Below, one piece after another: positions 46,024 to 56,900 of a stretch of 64,000 bases of DNA. A model generated the notes under the pieces. That model was not told the origin of the DNA and did not search any database. It saw nothing but the letters and a program-made list of their open reading frames with translations. How positions within the stretch are numbered: the first letter of the stretch is position 1; each line of letters opens with the position of its first letter. The DNA comes from Campylobacter ureolyticus (lineage in GTDB: Bacteria > Campylobacterota > Campylobacteria > Campylobacterales > Campylobacteraceae). Made by a program: the position numbers and the translations under genes. The stretch is taken from NCBI RefSeq assembly GCF_013372225.1, contig NZ_CP053832.1, forward strand, positions 1,612,001-1,676,000, read 5' to 3'.

Positions 46024-48936
46024 ATGTTTAATGATCTAACAGATGAAGAAAAATACTATAAATCAAACATAGCTTTAGCTACTGAAAATGTAGCTTCTAA
46101 ATCAGCAGCTTTACTCTCTCAAACAGCCTCAGCAGCAGCAAGCTATGGAACTTATGGATTTAGTGTAGGAGTAAGTGCTGATATAAAAGGAAATAAATTT
46201 AACTCAAATCTAAATGATATAACAAATATAAGCTCAAACCTAAAAGCAAACAATATAAATTTAAACTCCTATAATGATACAACTATAACAGGATCAAATT
46301 TATTAGCCTTAAATGATATAACAATAAACTCAACTAATCTAAATATAAACTCATCACAAGACACTTTTACATATAAAGATAAAAACAAAGAATTAAGTGG
46401 AAGTATAAGCTTTACAATCTATGGAGGAGGTGGTGGAAGCTTAGGACTAAATTATGCTCAAAGCCATCTTAATAAAGACAGTATAATAAACAATAACTCA
46501 AAGCTTTTAGCAAACAATGATATAAATATAAATACTGCAAATAATACAGCTATAAAAGGAGCAAATTTAAAAGCTGATAATACTTTTAATCTAAAAACAA
46601 ACAATCTTACATTACAGAGTCAAAGAGATATATTAAACTCAAATTTCAAATCAAACTCATTTGGAGTAGGAGTTGGATTTAGTGGAGATAATAATCCAAA
46701 TCCATCTGCTATCTCTAACAATATGGTAAGTTATAAAGATACAAAACTATCAAATGCAAATGCAAACTTTTCTAAAAATAGATCTAGCTCTAAAACTAAG
46801 CAAACAGTTCTTTCAAGTATAACAGGTGATAAGGTAAATATAGATGTGCAACAAAACACTAATCTAAAAGGCTCTTTAATAGCAGCAGGAGAGTATAAAA
46901 CTATAATAGATGAAGATGGAAGTAAAAAAACTATATTTATAGATAACAAAAATCTAAATTTAAAAACAGGCTCTTTAACATTTAGTAATCTTAAAAACTC
47001 AAACTACTCTAAAAAAACAAGTTTAGGTGTGGGAGTAAATGTAGCTTTAAATAAAGATGATAAAAATAAACCAAACGATCAAAAAACAAACAACACAAAT
47101 CTAAACTCTAAAATAACAAGTGCAACTTATTCTAATAATAAAGACTTAACTTATAACTCATCAAAAACATTAGCAACTATAGGAAAAGGAAATCTAATAG
47201 TATCAAACATAGATATCTCAAATTTAAATAAAGATGAGTTAGATAATTTTCAATCTAATAAAACAGATAACTTATCTAATTTAGATGACTTAGTAAGACT
47301 GAATAAAGATACAAATCAAATAAACAAAGATTTATATAATACAAACATAAACTCAAACATAGATGTATCAATAGATACAAGATTATTTAGTAAAGAAGGA
47401 AGGAAAGAGATAAAAGATGATATTCAAGATGCTACTACTATAAAAGATGCAATTACTCAAATAGTAACTACAAATAGAGCTAGCATAATAGATTTTTTTA
47501 AAGAAAACTATAAAGCTTATAACACTCTTCAAGGAGTAAAAGAGCAAATCTCAAATAATAAAGAGTTAAAAGAGATTTTAAATAGTTCAAATGTATCAGA
47601 CACTCAAAAAAGTAAGATTATACAAGAAGTTACAAACTCTGTTATGATAAATCTAGGTTATTTACCAAATGAAACTAAAGCAATCTTTTCAGATGAAAAA
47701 GGTTACAACAATAAAAACATAAAAGGTTTTTACTCTCTTCAAACAGATACTAGTTATATAAATATAAAAAATACTTCAACTATAAAAGATTTAGTTAATA
47801 CAACAGCTACAGAGTCTCAAAGAGCAATGGATACTATAGATAATATAGACATAACAATAAATAGAGATGATAATTCAAAATACTCACAAAACTTTGGAGA
47901 GTATGTAAGTAGATACTACTCTTATGCATTAGGTAAAGATACACACAACTATAAAAATAACTCTTTTAATAATAATTTAAATAATATAAATAAAGATTAC
48001 TACACAATAAACAATTATGAGTTTAGTAAGTTAAATAAGAATAAGGGGGATAATAGACAGTTGCATAAAGATGAGATTGAGTTTATAAATAATAACCATG
48101 AAGAGTTTAAAAAATATTACAAAACTAAAATAGGTAAAAACATAACTAAAGATGAAGCAAAAAAGCTACTTGATTTTTCAGGTAAATATATGATTGATTA
48201 TGAAAAAAATGGATGGTATAATTTTAAAAGTCTATTTGGTAAAGAAGAATATAGCAAAGATGAAATAAATACAGCGATGGGATTTTTAATTGATAAATCA
48301 AAGGGGTTGAAATTCGAGGATAAATATTTAAAACCATTCACTAATGAAGCTCCACAACAAGATTATTTTACCGCTACTAATTTACAATTTTATAATAATT
48401 CTTATGACCCATCCAATGAATTTTTTGAATCTGACACATTGGCAACAAAATTATATGCTATAAATAACCCATATAAATATAGTCATTATTCTAGAAATAA
48501 GTTTAATAAAGTATCACAACAAGAGCTAGATATAATATCTAAAGGTTTGCTGAATCATAGTGATACTATAAAATTGCTTCAGGATAAAAACAATAAAGAT
48601 ATTAAAATAAAAATTGGGGATTGGGAAGTATATCCGAAAGATAAATCAATTTATCATCAAATGGGCGATAAAAAAAATAGAAACAATGTAAAACTGGTAA
48701 ATAATGACGGTAGAGAGATAGTTGTTCGACTGACAAACGATAAATATACAATTATAGACGATAACCTTAATGTAGGAACTTACAATTACAGTAATCCAAA
48801 TGGAGGTTTAAATACTTTTATGCATAGCATTGCTGATGTTTTGCCATATTATATTTATGGAAATACTCCTTATGATGGTTTAAAATATGGCGATCGAGTT
48901 ATTACCACAATTGAAGGATTAAAAAATGATTTTTGA
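46024..48936 (+). CDS. Orphan TpsA C-terminal cassette (TpsC-like), no secretion domain
   Basis: A 970-residue frame that begins inside the conserved TpsA region ([13 protein letters not shown]) with no signal peptide, TPS domain or repeats. Residues 1-831 match copy 2 of TpsA almost exactly; the last 139 residues are a related but distinct toxin tip. The tip has [10 protein letters not shown], a [12 protein letters not shown] strand and [12 protein letters not shown]. The ribosome site before 46024 is weak. Such cassettes in Neisseria TPS loci act as a silent store of toxin tips. As it stands the protein could not be exported. A one-residue change (Ser to Tyr near residue 40) separates it from the other copies. 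Confidence 0.83.
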   Translation: MFNDLTDEEKYYKSNIALATENVASKSAALLSQTASAAASYGTYGFSVGVSADIKGNKFNSNLNDITNISSNLKANNINLNSYNDTTITGSNLLALNDITINSTNLNINSSQDTFTYKDKNKELSGSISFTIYGGGGGSLGLNYAQSHLNKDSIINNNSKLLANNDININTANNTAIKGANLKADNTFNLKTNNLTLQSQRDILNSNFKSNSFGVGVGFSGDNNPNPSAISNNMVSYKDTKLSNANANFSKNRSSSKTKQTVLSSITGDKVNIDVQQNTNLKGSLIAAGEYKTIIDEDGSKKTIFIDNKNLNLKTGSLTFSNLKNSNYSKKTSLGVGVNVALNKDDKNKPNDQKTNNTNLNSKITSATYSNNKDLTYNSSKTLATIGKGNLIVSNIDISNLNKDELDNFQSNKTDNLSNLDDLVRLNKDTNQINKDLYNTNINSNIDVSIDTRLFSKEGRKEIKDDIQDATTIKDAITQIVTTNRASIIDFFKENYKAYNTLQGVKEQISNNKELKEILNSSNVSDTQKSKIIQEVTNSVMINLGYLPNETKAIFSDEKGYNNKNIKGFYSLQTDTSYINIKNTSTIKDLVNTTATESQRAMDTIDNIDITINRDDNSKYSQNFGEYVSRYYSYALGKDTHNYKNNSFNNNLNNINKDYYTINNYEFSKLNKNKGDNRQLHKDEIEFINNNHEEFKKYYKTKIGKNITKDEAKKLLDFSGKYMIDYEKNGWYNFKSLFGKEEYSKDEINTAMGFLIDKSKGLKFEDKYLKPFTNEAPQQDYFTATNLQFYNNSYDPSNEFFESDTLATKLYAINNPYKYSHYSRNKFNKVSQQELDIISKGLLNHSDTIKLLQDKNNKDIKIKIGDWEVYPKDKSIYHQMGDKKNRNNVKLVNNDGREIVVRLTNDKYTIIDDNLNVGTYNYSNPNGGLNTFMHSIADVLPYYIYGNTPYDGLKYGDRVITTIEGLKNDF
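46030..48516 (+). repeat. 2.49-kb direct repeat of TpsA pre-toxin region
   Basis: It matches 59657-62143 in copy 2 at a constant offset of 13,627 with scattered substitutions. Its first 1.39 kb also matches 42138-43528 in copy 1. It ends sharply after the KFNKVS codons, where the orphan and copy-2 toxin tips diverge. This gives long homology for recombination on one side of the toxin tip. Confidence 0.9.
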
Positions 48937-48965
48937 TACCAATATGCCAAAATAAGGTAAAAAAG

Positions 48966-49529
48966 ATGAAAAACATAATTGAAACTATTTTATGTATATT
49001 ATCAGGATGCATCGGTGCTTTCACAGGTCTTTTATCTCCGTTTATATTTGCTTACTTTGTCGATAATTACCTTGGGCATTCTGTTGTTCGTGAGTATTCT
49101 TTTAATTTAGACACAATTGACTATAAAAGCAATCCAATTTTATCCCCTTATGTCTATACAAATAGTAAAAAAGGTTTTTCTGATTTGCTATTTGTTGTAG
49201 GTTTTGACACAGGCAATATTGTCAGCACGGATCCTAAAAAAGATATAAATATGCTATATAGCATAAGCATAAAAGATTATGAAACAAAACAAATTATATA
49301 TGAATTTCAAGATATATACTTAGAAATTCACCTTCCAGGAAGCAAATATTCTAACATAAGTAAAAATATTTATTTTAATAATCTATCTTTGGAGGATAAA
49401 AAATATATTTTTGAGATGAAATACTATCAAGTAGGTGATTCTGCTACTATCTATCATTATAATGCGGTAATGAAACCATACGATTGCAATATTGAATATA
49501 AACTTTTTAATACACTTATGTCTGTATAA
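48966..49529 (+). CDS. Probable immunity protein, single-TM type (orphan cassette, first)
   Basis: A 187-residue protein. A Lys-poor start and an N-terminal hydrophobic span (about 5-32) are followed by a beta-rich domain (SISIKDYETKQIIYEF, then NLSLEDKKYIFEMKY). It is homologous to three other proteins at 49542, 62532 and 63042. The start at 48966 has AAGG upstream; an earlier in-frame ATG at 48933 overlaps the cassette stop. N-terminal anchor and exported body are predicted, so it would meet the toxin in the periplasm. Assignment rests on position after the toxin tip. Confidence 0.7.
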   Translation: MKNIIETILCILSGCIGAFTGLLSPFIFAYFVDNYLGHSVVREYSFNLDTIDYKSNPILSPYVYTNSKKGFSDLLFVVGFDTGNIVSTDPKKDINMLYSISIKDYETKQIIYEFQDIYLEIHLPGSKYSNISKNIYFNNLSLEDKKYIFEMKYYQVGDSATIYHYNAVMKPYDCNIEYKLFNTLMSV

Positions 49530-49541
49530 TAGAGGATTAAT

Positions 49542-50024
49542 ATGATTAAACGGATTATTAAATATTTTTTTCTTTCATTTTTTTTAGTAGTTTTTTTAAT
49601 AATTGGCTTTTTTTCTTTTATGATAGGTATGTCATATCTATATGAACACCTTACAAAAGAAAGTTACAGCAATCACCATTTTATATTAAAACAAAAAATG
49701 AATTTTAATAATAGTAAGTCCAAAATAAAAGTGGATTTGTCTTGGAAAAAAGAATTTTTTAAAGAGTACAGATATACTTTAAAAATACTTCCGAACAATA
49801 ATGAAGACAACATTATCTACGGCTTTACACTAAAAGAAGAAGACACTCTAAAAACTATTTATGGTATAGAAAAATTAATCTCTCCAGCAAATATAGAGCT
49901 TACAAACTTATATTTAAGAGATAAAATATACCTGCTTGAAGTTAAATTTTACTATTTAAACAATCCAAATGATATTTTTGTATATAATTATGAAATTGTG
50001 CCAAAGGATAAATTGAAAGATTGA
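49542..50024 (+). CDS. Probable immunity protein, single-TM type (orphan cassette, second)
   Basis: A 160-residue paralogue of the preceding protein. A basic start (IKRIIKYFF), one long membrane span (about 8-33) and a beta-rich body that ends NDIFVYNYEIVPKD, parallel to the ATIYHYNAVMKP of its partner. AGAGGA lies five bases before the ATG. Tandem paralogues after one toxin also occur in copy 2, so the pair seems to be a conserved unit. Confidence 0.7.
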   Translation: MIKRIIKYFFLSFFLVVFLIIGFFSFMIGMSYLYEHLTKESYSNHHFILKQKMNFNNSKSKIKVDLSWKKEFFKEYRYTLKILPNNNEDNIIYGFTLKEEDTLKTIYGIEKLISPANIELTNLYLRDKIYLLEVKFYYLNNPNDIFVYNYEIVPKDKLKD

Positions 50025-50030
50025 TTTTAG

Positions 50031-50306
50031 ATGATTTTATTTTTAGATAATAAGCAAAATATAAAACTTGTGAATAATTACGGTAGAGAAGTGGTTTTAA
50101 GACAAATGGATAATGGAGAATATATTATAATAAATGACTATAAAAATATAGGAACTTATAATTTTTCAAACCCTACACCATTTAGACATTCTTTTGATTT
50201 TTTGAGTGCTATAACTGGCGAAAGTATGGAACATGCAGTGCAAGACTTGTTGCCGTATTTTATTTATGGCAATACTCCTTATGATGACATAGGAAAATCA
50301 AAATGA
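50031..50306 (+). CDS. Truncated third toxin-tip variant
   Basis: A 91-residue frame homologous to the end of the copy-2 and orphan toxins: KLVNNYGREVVL, then GTYNFSNP, then [13 protein letters not shown]. It lacks the upstream half of the tip and any pre-toxin region. It replaces the centre FMHGIAD with a longer FRHSFDFLSAITGESMEHA, so it represents a distinct allele. Probably a remnant of a displaced toxin. The first residues MILFLD are artefacts of truncation. Confidence 0.62.
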   Translation: MILFLDNKQNIKLVNNYGREVVLRQMDNGEYIIINDYKNIGTYNFSNPTPFRHSFDFLSAITGESMEHAVQDLLPYFIYGNTPYDDIGKSK

Positions 50307-50404
50307 AAAAACTAATAAAAATTTTTAAAATTTTATTTTTTACATTAGCTTTTATAGGTGCTATTTTGTTTATACGAGTAGTTGGGCTTTTGAGTAGGGG
50401 TTAG
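50303..50404 (+). CDS. Small membrane protein (33 aa), possible immunity relic
   Basis: A 33-codon ORF (KKLIKIFKILFFTLAFIGAI, then LFIRVVGLLSRG) whose ATG overlaps the preceding stop (ATGA). It is a basic start followed by one membrane span, like the N-terminus of the single-TM immunity proteins, but the body is missing. It may be a truncated immunity gene for the adjacent toxin fragment. Confidence 0.45.
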   Translation: MKKLIKIFKILFFTLAFIGAILFIRVVGLLSRG

Positions 50405-50412
50405 AAATTAGT

Positions 50413-50544
50413 ATGAAAAAAATTTTTTATACAGCATTTGTAATTTTATGTGTATTATTGATAATCTTTGCTATACATTTCACATATAATTGTATTGCTG
50501 ATAGACATTTTAGAGAAATTTATCTTTTTACAAGGTGGATTTAA
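50413..50544 (+). CDS. Small membrane protein (43 aa)
   Basis: A 43-codon ORF (KKIFYTAFVILCVLLIIFAI, then HFTYNCIADRHFREIY) with one membrane span. Its TAA overlaps the ATG of the next gene. Another likely relic or small component of an immunity operon. No family is recognised. Confidence 0.45.
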   Translation: MKKIFYTAFVILCVLLIIFAIHFTYNCIADRHFREIYLFTRWI

Positions 50545-50912
50545 TGACTAAGTTTTTGTGGCTTTTATTAGATATATTTTGCTTTGCTTTTCAAGTTTTG
50601 ATTTATTTATTTTTAATGATTTTGTTTTTAATTTTTTTAGGGTTTATGTATGGTGCGTATATATATTCACCTAAATATGATGATAATCAAGCCATATCAA
50701 CAACAAAACCAATAAATTATACTATACCTGATAATGCTTATTGGTTTGGAAATACTATATCAGATCCTAGAGTTTGGATATATGGAACAGCTGGGTTTGA
50801 AATTGCAAATGATATATTTAATGATAGCACAACGCCAGGGACACAAAAAGGAACATTGGGAGCTATTATTAAAAATATGTATCAAAATATTAAAAAACGA
50901 GATGAAGAATAA
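50544..50912 (+). CDS. Membrane-anchored protein in the toxin island
   Basis: A 122-residue protein with one long hydrophobic stretch (about 5-38) and a soluble domain containing NAYWFGNTISDPRVWIYG and FEIANDIFND. The start at 50544 is supported by AAGGTGG; an in-frame GTG at 50535 would remove it. The region is strung together by overlapping start and stop codons. I do not recognise it. Its position after a broken toxin suggests an orphan immunity gene. Confidence 0.6.
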   Translation: MTKFLWLLLDIFCFAFQVLIYLFLMILFLIFLGFMYGAYIYSPKYDDNQAISTTKPINYTIPDNAYWFGNTISDPRVWIYGTAGFEIANDIFNDSTTPGTQKGTLGAIIKNMYQNIKKRDEE

Positions 50913-51309
50913 ATTGAATAGTTTTTCTTATGTTTTTTTAGGAATTATTTTTATTGTAGAAGCCGTTTGGTCTTTTTGTGGTGGAAAAATTTATATAAAA
51001 TATACCGGCTGGATAGAACCATCCATACAAATGTCTATAACCTCTATGGCTATAGGAATTATTTTTATATGTATAGGAATTTTTTATAACTCAAAACATT
51101 CAGATTTTATGCGTTGCAAAAAATGCCATAAAGTTTATAATTATATTGATGTAAAAGATAAAGATAAAATTTGCCCAAAATGTGGTGGAGAGTTGCAAGA
51201 TTATAAAGAATTTGAAAAGGAAGAACAAGAAAAGAAAAACAAAGAATTTAAAAGAATTGATAAAATAGAAAGAGAATTGATTGAAGAATATAAAAAGAGT
51301 AAAAAATGA
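50902..51309 (+). CDS. Two-TM protein with C-terminal zinc ribbon
   Basis: A 135-residue protein. Two hydrophobic spans (about 9-28 and 42-65) are followed by a CKKC-x17-CPKC zinc ribbon and a Lys/Glu-rich coiled tail. An upstream in-frame ATG at 50734 overlaps the previous gene in another frame and is rejected; the start at 50902 overlaps its stop by 11 bases. Unrecognised; zinc-ribbon membrane proteins of this shape occur widely. Placed in the toxin island between orphan fragments. Confidence 0.6.
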   Translation: MKNKLNSFSYVFLGIIFIVEAVWSFCGGKIYIKYTGWIEPSIQMSITSMAIGIIFICIGIFYNSKHSDFMRCKKCHKVYNYIDVKDKDKICPKCGGELQDYKEFEKEEQEKKNKEFKRIDKIERELIEEYKKSKK

Positions 51310-51410
51310 AATTTATCTTAAATTTATTACTATTTATAAGTCTATTTTTTAACAATATATTATTAGCATCAAGCTCAACTATACAAAGTGGAATTTATGG
51401 AACAATTTAA
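51306..51410 (+). pseudogene. Secreted-protein N-terminus, broken (34 aa)
   Basis: A 34-codon ORF with a signal peptide (KFILNLLLFISLFFNNILLA) and then SSSTIQSGIYGTI before a stop. Its ATG overlaps the previous TGA (ATGA). The following 700 bases contain scraps of protein-like sequence in changing frames, so this looks like the start of a decayed exported protein. Confidence 0.5.
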
Positions 51411-52108
51411 ACAATGAAATATATAGAAGAATACTTAATTATAATAACAAAAACAGATATGCACAACAAACTAAATTTTAACACATAAATTAGATAGTGA
51501 TAATTTTTGGAGGGGCGTTCAAAGAAAAGAAAAATTTTTAGGATTATTGCTTAACTTTAAAAAATTTAACTATTGAAGATTTCAAAAAAGTTGGAATAAA
51601 ATTATGGATAATTTAATGATAGTCGATTAGATGGCGATTGGGTTAAATATCCGTATGTTGTTAAAAACAGCCATGAAAAAACAGAGATGAAATTTTTATT
51701 ATATTGTTAAGTGTAAAACTGATAAATTTAGAAATACTTTATTAGATAAATATTGACACCTATTATAGATAAGGTTGTGAATTTTATTTGAATATTAGAA
51801 ATATATAATCAAAATAAAACATCAATAAAAGCTGAACTTTCATATAAAAAACAATAGAAAATATAGGTGCTAATTTATATAAATTGATTAAATTTAAAAA
51901 TAAAGATATAAATATAATACAAGATAAAGGTGTAGATTTGTACTTTATAAAATCAAACAATAATAATTTTAAAGCAGATTTTAGTATCAATAAATTTTGA
52001 CATTATTTTAAAGCATGCTAATAAGTGGTTATTTGATAGTTGATTAATAATTTCTCCTAAATAGCGTTATATTAAAGAATTTTTAATATATTTTGGAAAA
52101 TCTTTAAA
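51411..52108 (+). pseudogene. Decayed coding remnant before the second operon
   Basis: About 700 bases with no intact gene. Short frames such as RLDGDWVKYPYVVKNSHEKT (about 51619-51679) look protein-like but are split by stops and frameshifts. Base composition and the repeated aaaaacag patterns resemble the flanking immunity genes. I take it to be an eroded immunity or toxin gene; no terminator stands out. Confidence 0.45.
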
Positions 52109-52217
52109 TAAATATAATAAAAATTATATTAGTAAATATTGTCAATATTATATTTAATTTTAATTTAATTTAAATTTAAGTCGAAAAGAATTTCATTTTT
52201 TCATAAGAATTATATGT

Positions 52218-52223
52218 TAAAAT
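52218..52223 (+). promoter_or_regulatory. Probable -10 of the toxin operon, copy 2
   Basis: TAAAAT at the same distance from tpsB as in copy 1, inside the repeat. Both copies keep the promoter, so both can be expressed. Confidence 0.42.
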
Positions 52224-52255
52224 AACGAAATATGTTTCATTTTTGCGAGGTTTTT

Positions 52256-53950
52256 ATGAGAGTATTTTTTATACTTATGCTTATTATAATTCAAATTTTT
52301 GCAAATACCTTAAACCAAATTTCTCAAACCCAAGCCAAGCAAGAAGAAGATAGACTAAAGTTTATAGAAAGTCAAAAAGAAAACTCAAATATTATTTTAA
52401 CTCCTAAAAAAAATCAAATTTCAGCCATTATCTCAAACGAAAAACCCTGCTTTATTATTAATGAAATTTTATTAATCGGTAAAGATAATAATAAATTTGA
52501 AAAATATCTAAAAAAATCTTTAAAAAATGTAAAATTTAAAAATGGAAATTGTATAGGAAAAAAGAGTGTAAATATTATTTATAATTCTTTTTATAATGAA
52601 ATTTTAAAAGCTGGATTGATTACAACTGCTATAAATTTACCATCACAAAATTTAAAAAGTAAAACTCTAAAATTTGAAATAATACCAGGAAAAATAGACA
52701 CTATTAATATAAATGATAAAAATTCCACTAAAAATAGAGCTTCAATTTTTACTTCATTTGGCATAAACAAAAAAGGCGATATATTAAATTTAAGAGATAT
52801 TGAACAAGCCTTAGAAATTTTACAAAACGCCTCTAATGGTAATGTAAGCTTTGAACTACTTCCATCAAATAAAGAAAATTATAGTGATATAAATATAACA
52901 AAAGAAGAGAAGTTGCCACTTAATTTATCTTTATCATTTGATAATTTAGGAAGTAAAGCAACTGGAAAGTATCAAGGTAGCTTAAATTTAAATGTGCTTA
53001 ATTTAATGGGATTTAACGAAATCTTATATTCCTCTTACTCTAAAAATATATTTAAAGCAGACAAACAAAGTGTAGAAAATGATACAAAAAGAGGAAAAAC
53101 AGACAATATTTATTACGGTATAACAATCCCATACAAAAGATTTTCTTTAGATTTTAACGAGTATAGATATAATTACGATCAAGCAATTCCTGGAGCTTTT
53201 GGAGTTTATAAATATAGTGGAAAAAGTAAAAGAAGAAATTTAACAATAAATTATCTTTATCACAGAGATCAAATTTCAAAAAACAGTCTATTTTTTAGAC
53301 TTTGGGAAAAAGAAAATAAAAATTATATAGAAGACTATGAACTAGATAATCAAAGAAAAAAAACTGCTGGATACGAAATAGGTCTAAGCTCTCAAATTTT
53401 TATAGAAAATGGTCATGTAGTTTTTGGGGCAACTTATAAAAAAGGCACAGGTGCAAGAGGGGCTTTAAGAGCACCAGAAGAAGACTATAATGATGGAACA
53501 AATAGATTTGAGACAGTAACAATTGACTTTAATTTTAATAAATCATCTTTAAATGTGCCTTTAACTTATGATTTTAAATTTCACGGTATGTGGAACAATA
53601 CATCTTTAACTATGCAAGAAAGACTAAATATAGGTGGATATTATACAGTTAGAGGATTTGACGGAGAAATGAGTTTGGTTGGCGATAGAGGATATTATAT
53701 AAGAAATACTTTGGAGTATAGTTATTTAAATTCCCATAAACTATACGCGGCTTTTGACTTTGGCAAGGTAAGTGGAAAAAGTTCAAATTATATGACTGAT
53801 AATACTTTAGTTGGCTCTGGGGTTGGCCTAAAAGGACATTTTAAAAGAAAAGTACAATATGATCTTTTTTTAGGTTTTCCACTTAATAAGCCAGAATTTT
53901 TTAAAACAGATAAAACTGTTTTAAATTTTAATACTACATACAATTTTTAA
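52256..53950 (+). CDS. Two-partner-secretion outer-membrane transporter, copy 2
   Basis: The same 564-residue TpsB as at 34736-36430, with signal peptide, two POTRA domains and a barrel with the TVRGFDG loop. Predicted residues are identical. It should secrete the TpsA encoded nine bases downstream, and could equally serve copy 1. Start chosen as for copy 1; here the sequence upstream reads GCGAGG instead of GTGAGG, leaving the ribosome site intact. Confidence 0.93.
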   Translation: MRVFFILMLIIIQIFANTLNQISQTQAKQEEDRLKFIESQKENSNIILTPKKNQISAIISNEKPCFIINEILLIGKDNNKFEKYLKKSLKNVKFKNGNCIGKKSVNIIYNSFYNEILKAGLITTAINLPSQNLKSKTLKFEIIPGKIDTININDKNSTKNRASIFTSFGINKKGDILNLRDIEQALEILQNASNGNVSFELLPSNKENYSDINITKEEKLPLNLSLSFDNLGSKATGKYQGSLNLNVLNLMGFNEILYSSYSKNIFKADKQSVENDTKRGKTDNIYYGITIPYKRFSLDFNEYRYNYDQAIPGAFGVYKYSGKSKRRNLTINYLYHRDQISKNSLFFRLWEKENKNYIEDYELDNQRKKTAGYEIGLSSQIFIENGHVVFGATYKKGTGARGALRAPEEDYNDGTNRFETVTIDFNFNKSSLNVPLTYDFKFHGMWNNTSLTMQERLNIGGYYTVRGFDGEMSLVGDRGYYIRNTLEYSYLNSHKLYAAFDFGKVSGKSSNYMTDNTLVGSGVGLKGHFKRKVQYDLFLGFPLNKPEFFKTDKTVLNFNTTYNF

Positions 53951-53959
53951 GGACAAGCA

Positions 53960-56900
53960 ATGAATTTCAAAAACCATCTCAACATAATTTTATCCTTAAC
54001 ACTTCTTTTTCCAAATCTATCTTTAGCTGAGATTTTAGCTGATACTAATGTCCCTAAATCTAACCAACCTACCATTTTAAAAACTCCAAATAATGCTATA
54101 CAAGTTGATATCGTTAAACCAAACAATAAAGGAGTATCAATAAACGAATACTCTAAATTTAATACAACAGATGATGGAACGATACTTAATAATTCAAGAA
54201 ATGGAGCAGATACTATAACAGGAGGCTATATACATGCAAATCCAAGACTAAGCGAAGGCTCAGCCAAACTTATTGTAAATAAGATAAACTCAGATAAAAA
54301 AAGTAGCTTAAAAGGAAATATAGAAATAGCAGGAGATAAAGCTGATCTTATGATAGCAAATCCTAGTGGTATAGATATAGATGGAGTTCATTTTATAAAC
54401 TCTAAATCAACTACTTTAACTACAGGAGAGCTTAAATTTAAAGATGGAGCTTTAAATAATATAGATGTAAAACAAGGTGAGATATCTATAAGTAATAGAG
54501 GTTTAAAAGATGAAAGTAATTATTTAAATATCATTTCTAAAACTGCTAAGATAAGTGCTAATGTTTATGCCAATAATCTAAACATAATAACTGGAAAAAA
54601 TAAACTAGATAAAGATTTAAATATATTATCAAGTAGTAGTGATGATACTAAAATATCAATTGATACTTCAAATTTAGGTGGAATGTATGCAAATAGAATA
54701 AAACTTATTGCTACAAATAAAGGTATTGGAGTAAATAATAATGCAAAAATAGTTGCAAATAATGATATATCTATAAACTTAAATGGAGATCTTATAAATA
54801 AAGCAGATATAGTATCTAATGATAATATAAATATAAAAGCTAAAGATGTAGAAAATAGTGGAAATAATGATAAAAAAACCATAGTTAAATCGCAAACCAT
54901 AAATTTAAAAGCAAATAATTTAAACAATAAAGACTCTATCATACAAACCAACTCTAAACTAACCCTAAAATCAAATAATTTAATAAATAAAGACTCTATC
55001 ATAGGAAAAGATAATTTAAATAAAAATACTCACAATAATATAAAAAACAATAATAACAACAATAAAAAAAACACTAACAACAGCCAAATAGTAGTAAAAA
55101 ATACTATTTTAAATAAAAACTCTAAAATACTATCTAATAAGTTAAATCTTGAAATAAATAAAGATATAGATAACAAAAACTCAAATTTAAATATTTCAAG
55201 CATAAATAATAAACTAGATAATATAAAAAACAGTAATACAAACTTTATAGTAGAAAATGAAGTAAATTTAAACCTTAATAGCCTTCTTCAAAACAGCTCT
55301 AACTTTAGCTCAAACAATAATTTATCCATAAAAGCAGATAGTGATATTATAAATAGCCATAACTCACAAATCTCATCATGTAAAAATTTAAACTTAATAG
55401 CTAGTAACACTATAAAAAACAGTAACTCTAAGCTAGTTTCTAATGGTGATATAAATTTAAAATCAAATTATATATACACAGATAAATTGATATCATCAAA
55501 TAAAAACTTATTTATAGATTCTAAAAAAATAGATAATTTAGGCGATATAAAAGCAAACAATATAACAATTAATTCAAATTTTTTAAATAACGAGTTAAGT
55601 ATAATATCTTACAGCAATTTAGATATTAAAACAAACTTTTTAAATAATAAAAACTCTTTAGTTTATGCATTAAACAAAGCTATTATTAAATCAGATGAAA
55701 TTATAAATAGTAGTGATGAAAAAAACAATAAAGGTATTCAAGCTAAAAATTTAAAAATAGATTCAACTACTTTAGATAACTCAAACGGAAATATTATTTC
55801 AAATGGGTTGTTAGATATAAAGATTAAAGATTCTTTAAATAATACCTTAGGCTATATAGGTGCTTATTTAGATCTTAATTTAAACTCATCACTTCTTAAT
55901 AATAAAGATGGATTTATCATCTCAAATAAAAATCTATTTATAAATACCGATAAATACAGTAATCACGGAAATCTTCAAGCAAGAAAGAATTTATCTTTAA
56001 TCACAAAAGATACTATAAACTATAATGGTGGCTTTTATGCAAATAAAGATATCTTTATAAAAACAACAGATGATTTTATAAATAATACAAAGCTTATATC
56101 AAACAATAACCTTATAATAAATGCAAACAATATAACAAATAAAGGCACTATTCACTCATTAAACGATATGAGTTTAAACTCATATTTAAATTTAAATAAC
56201 TTTGGCGAAATAGCATCAAATAAAAATCTTTTTATAAACTCTAATTATTTAATGAACAATAAAGCAAATATCTATTCAAACAAAGCTTTGATAATTAATT
56301 CAAACGATATTTTAAATATAGATAAATCAACTCTTTATAGTAAAGATGATATGATTTTAAATACAAATACTCTTATAAATAAAGATAGCTCAAATATAAT
56401 ATCGGACAAAAATCTAAATATCTTTTATACAAAAGATAAAATTTCAAATAACAGTTTAGATTATAATAATTTACTAAAATCAAATTATGACTATTTATCT
56501 TATCTATCAAAGCTAAATAGTAATGAAAACTATAAAAGTTTAAAAATAGATAATCTATCATCTTTAATGTATTCTAGAGGTGATATGAGTATAAATGCTA
56601 AAGAGCTTAATAACAGATCACTTGATGAACTTAAAATAAATAAAAATCCTAAAACAAAAAAAGGAAGTATAAATTTAAGAGATAATAATCAAAAAATAAT
56701 ACCATTTGGAGTTGATATAGATAAATTAAAACAAGATATTATAGAAAACTATAAAATAAATAATAATTATAAAGAGCCCAGTAGCAAGTATGTAGAAAAT
56801 GAACTTAAAAAAGAAATTATTAACAAAAATGAAAAACTATATATCTTAAGCTTACATAAAAATACAAAATCAAATGGTAAAAATATCTACAATGATATAA

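Noticed and set aside
50734-50901. Longer N-terminus for the zinc-ribbon membrane protein
   Set aside because: It overlaps the preceding gene in another frame and gives an unnatural sequence without a ribosome site.
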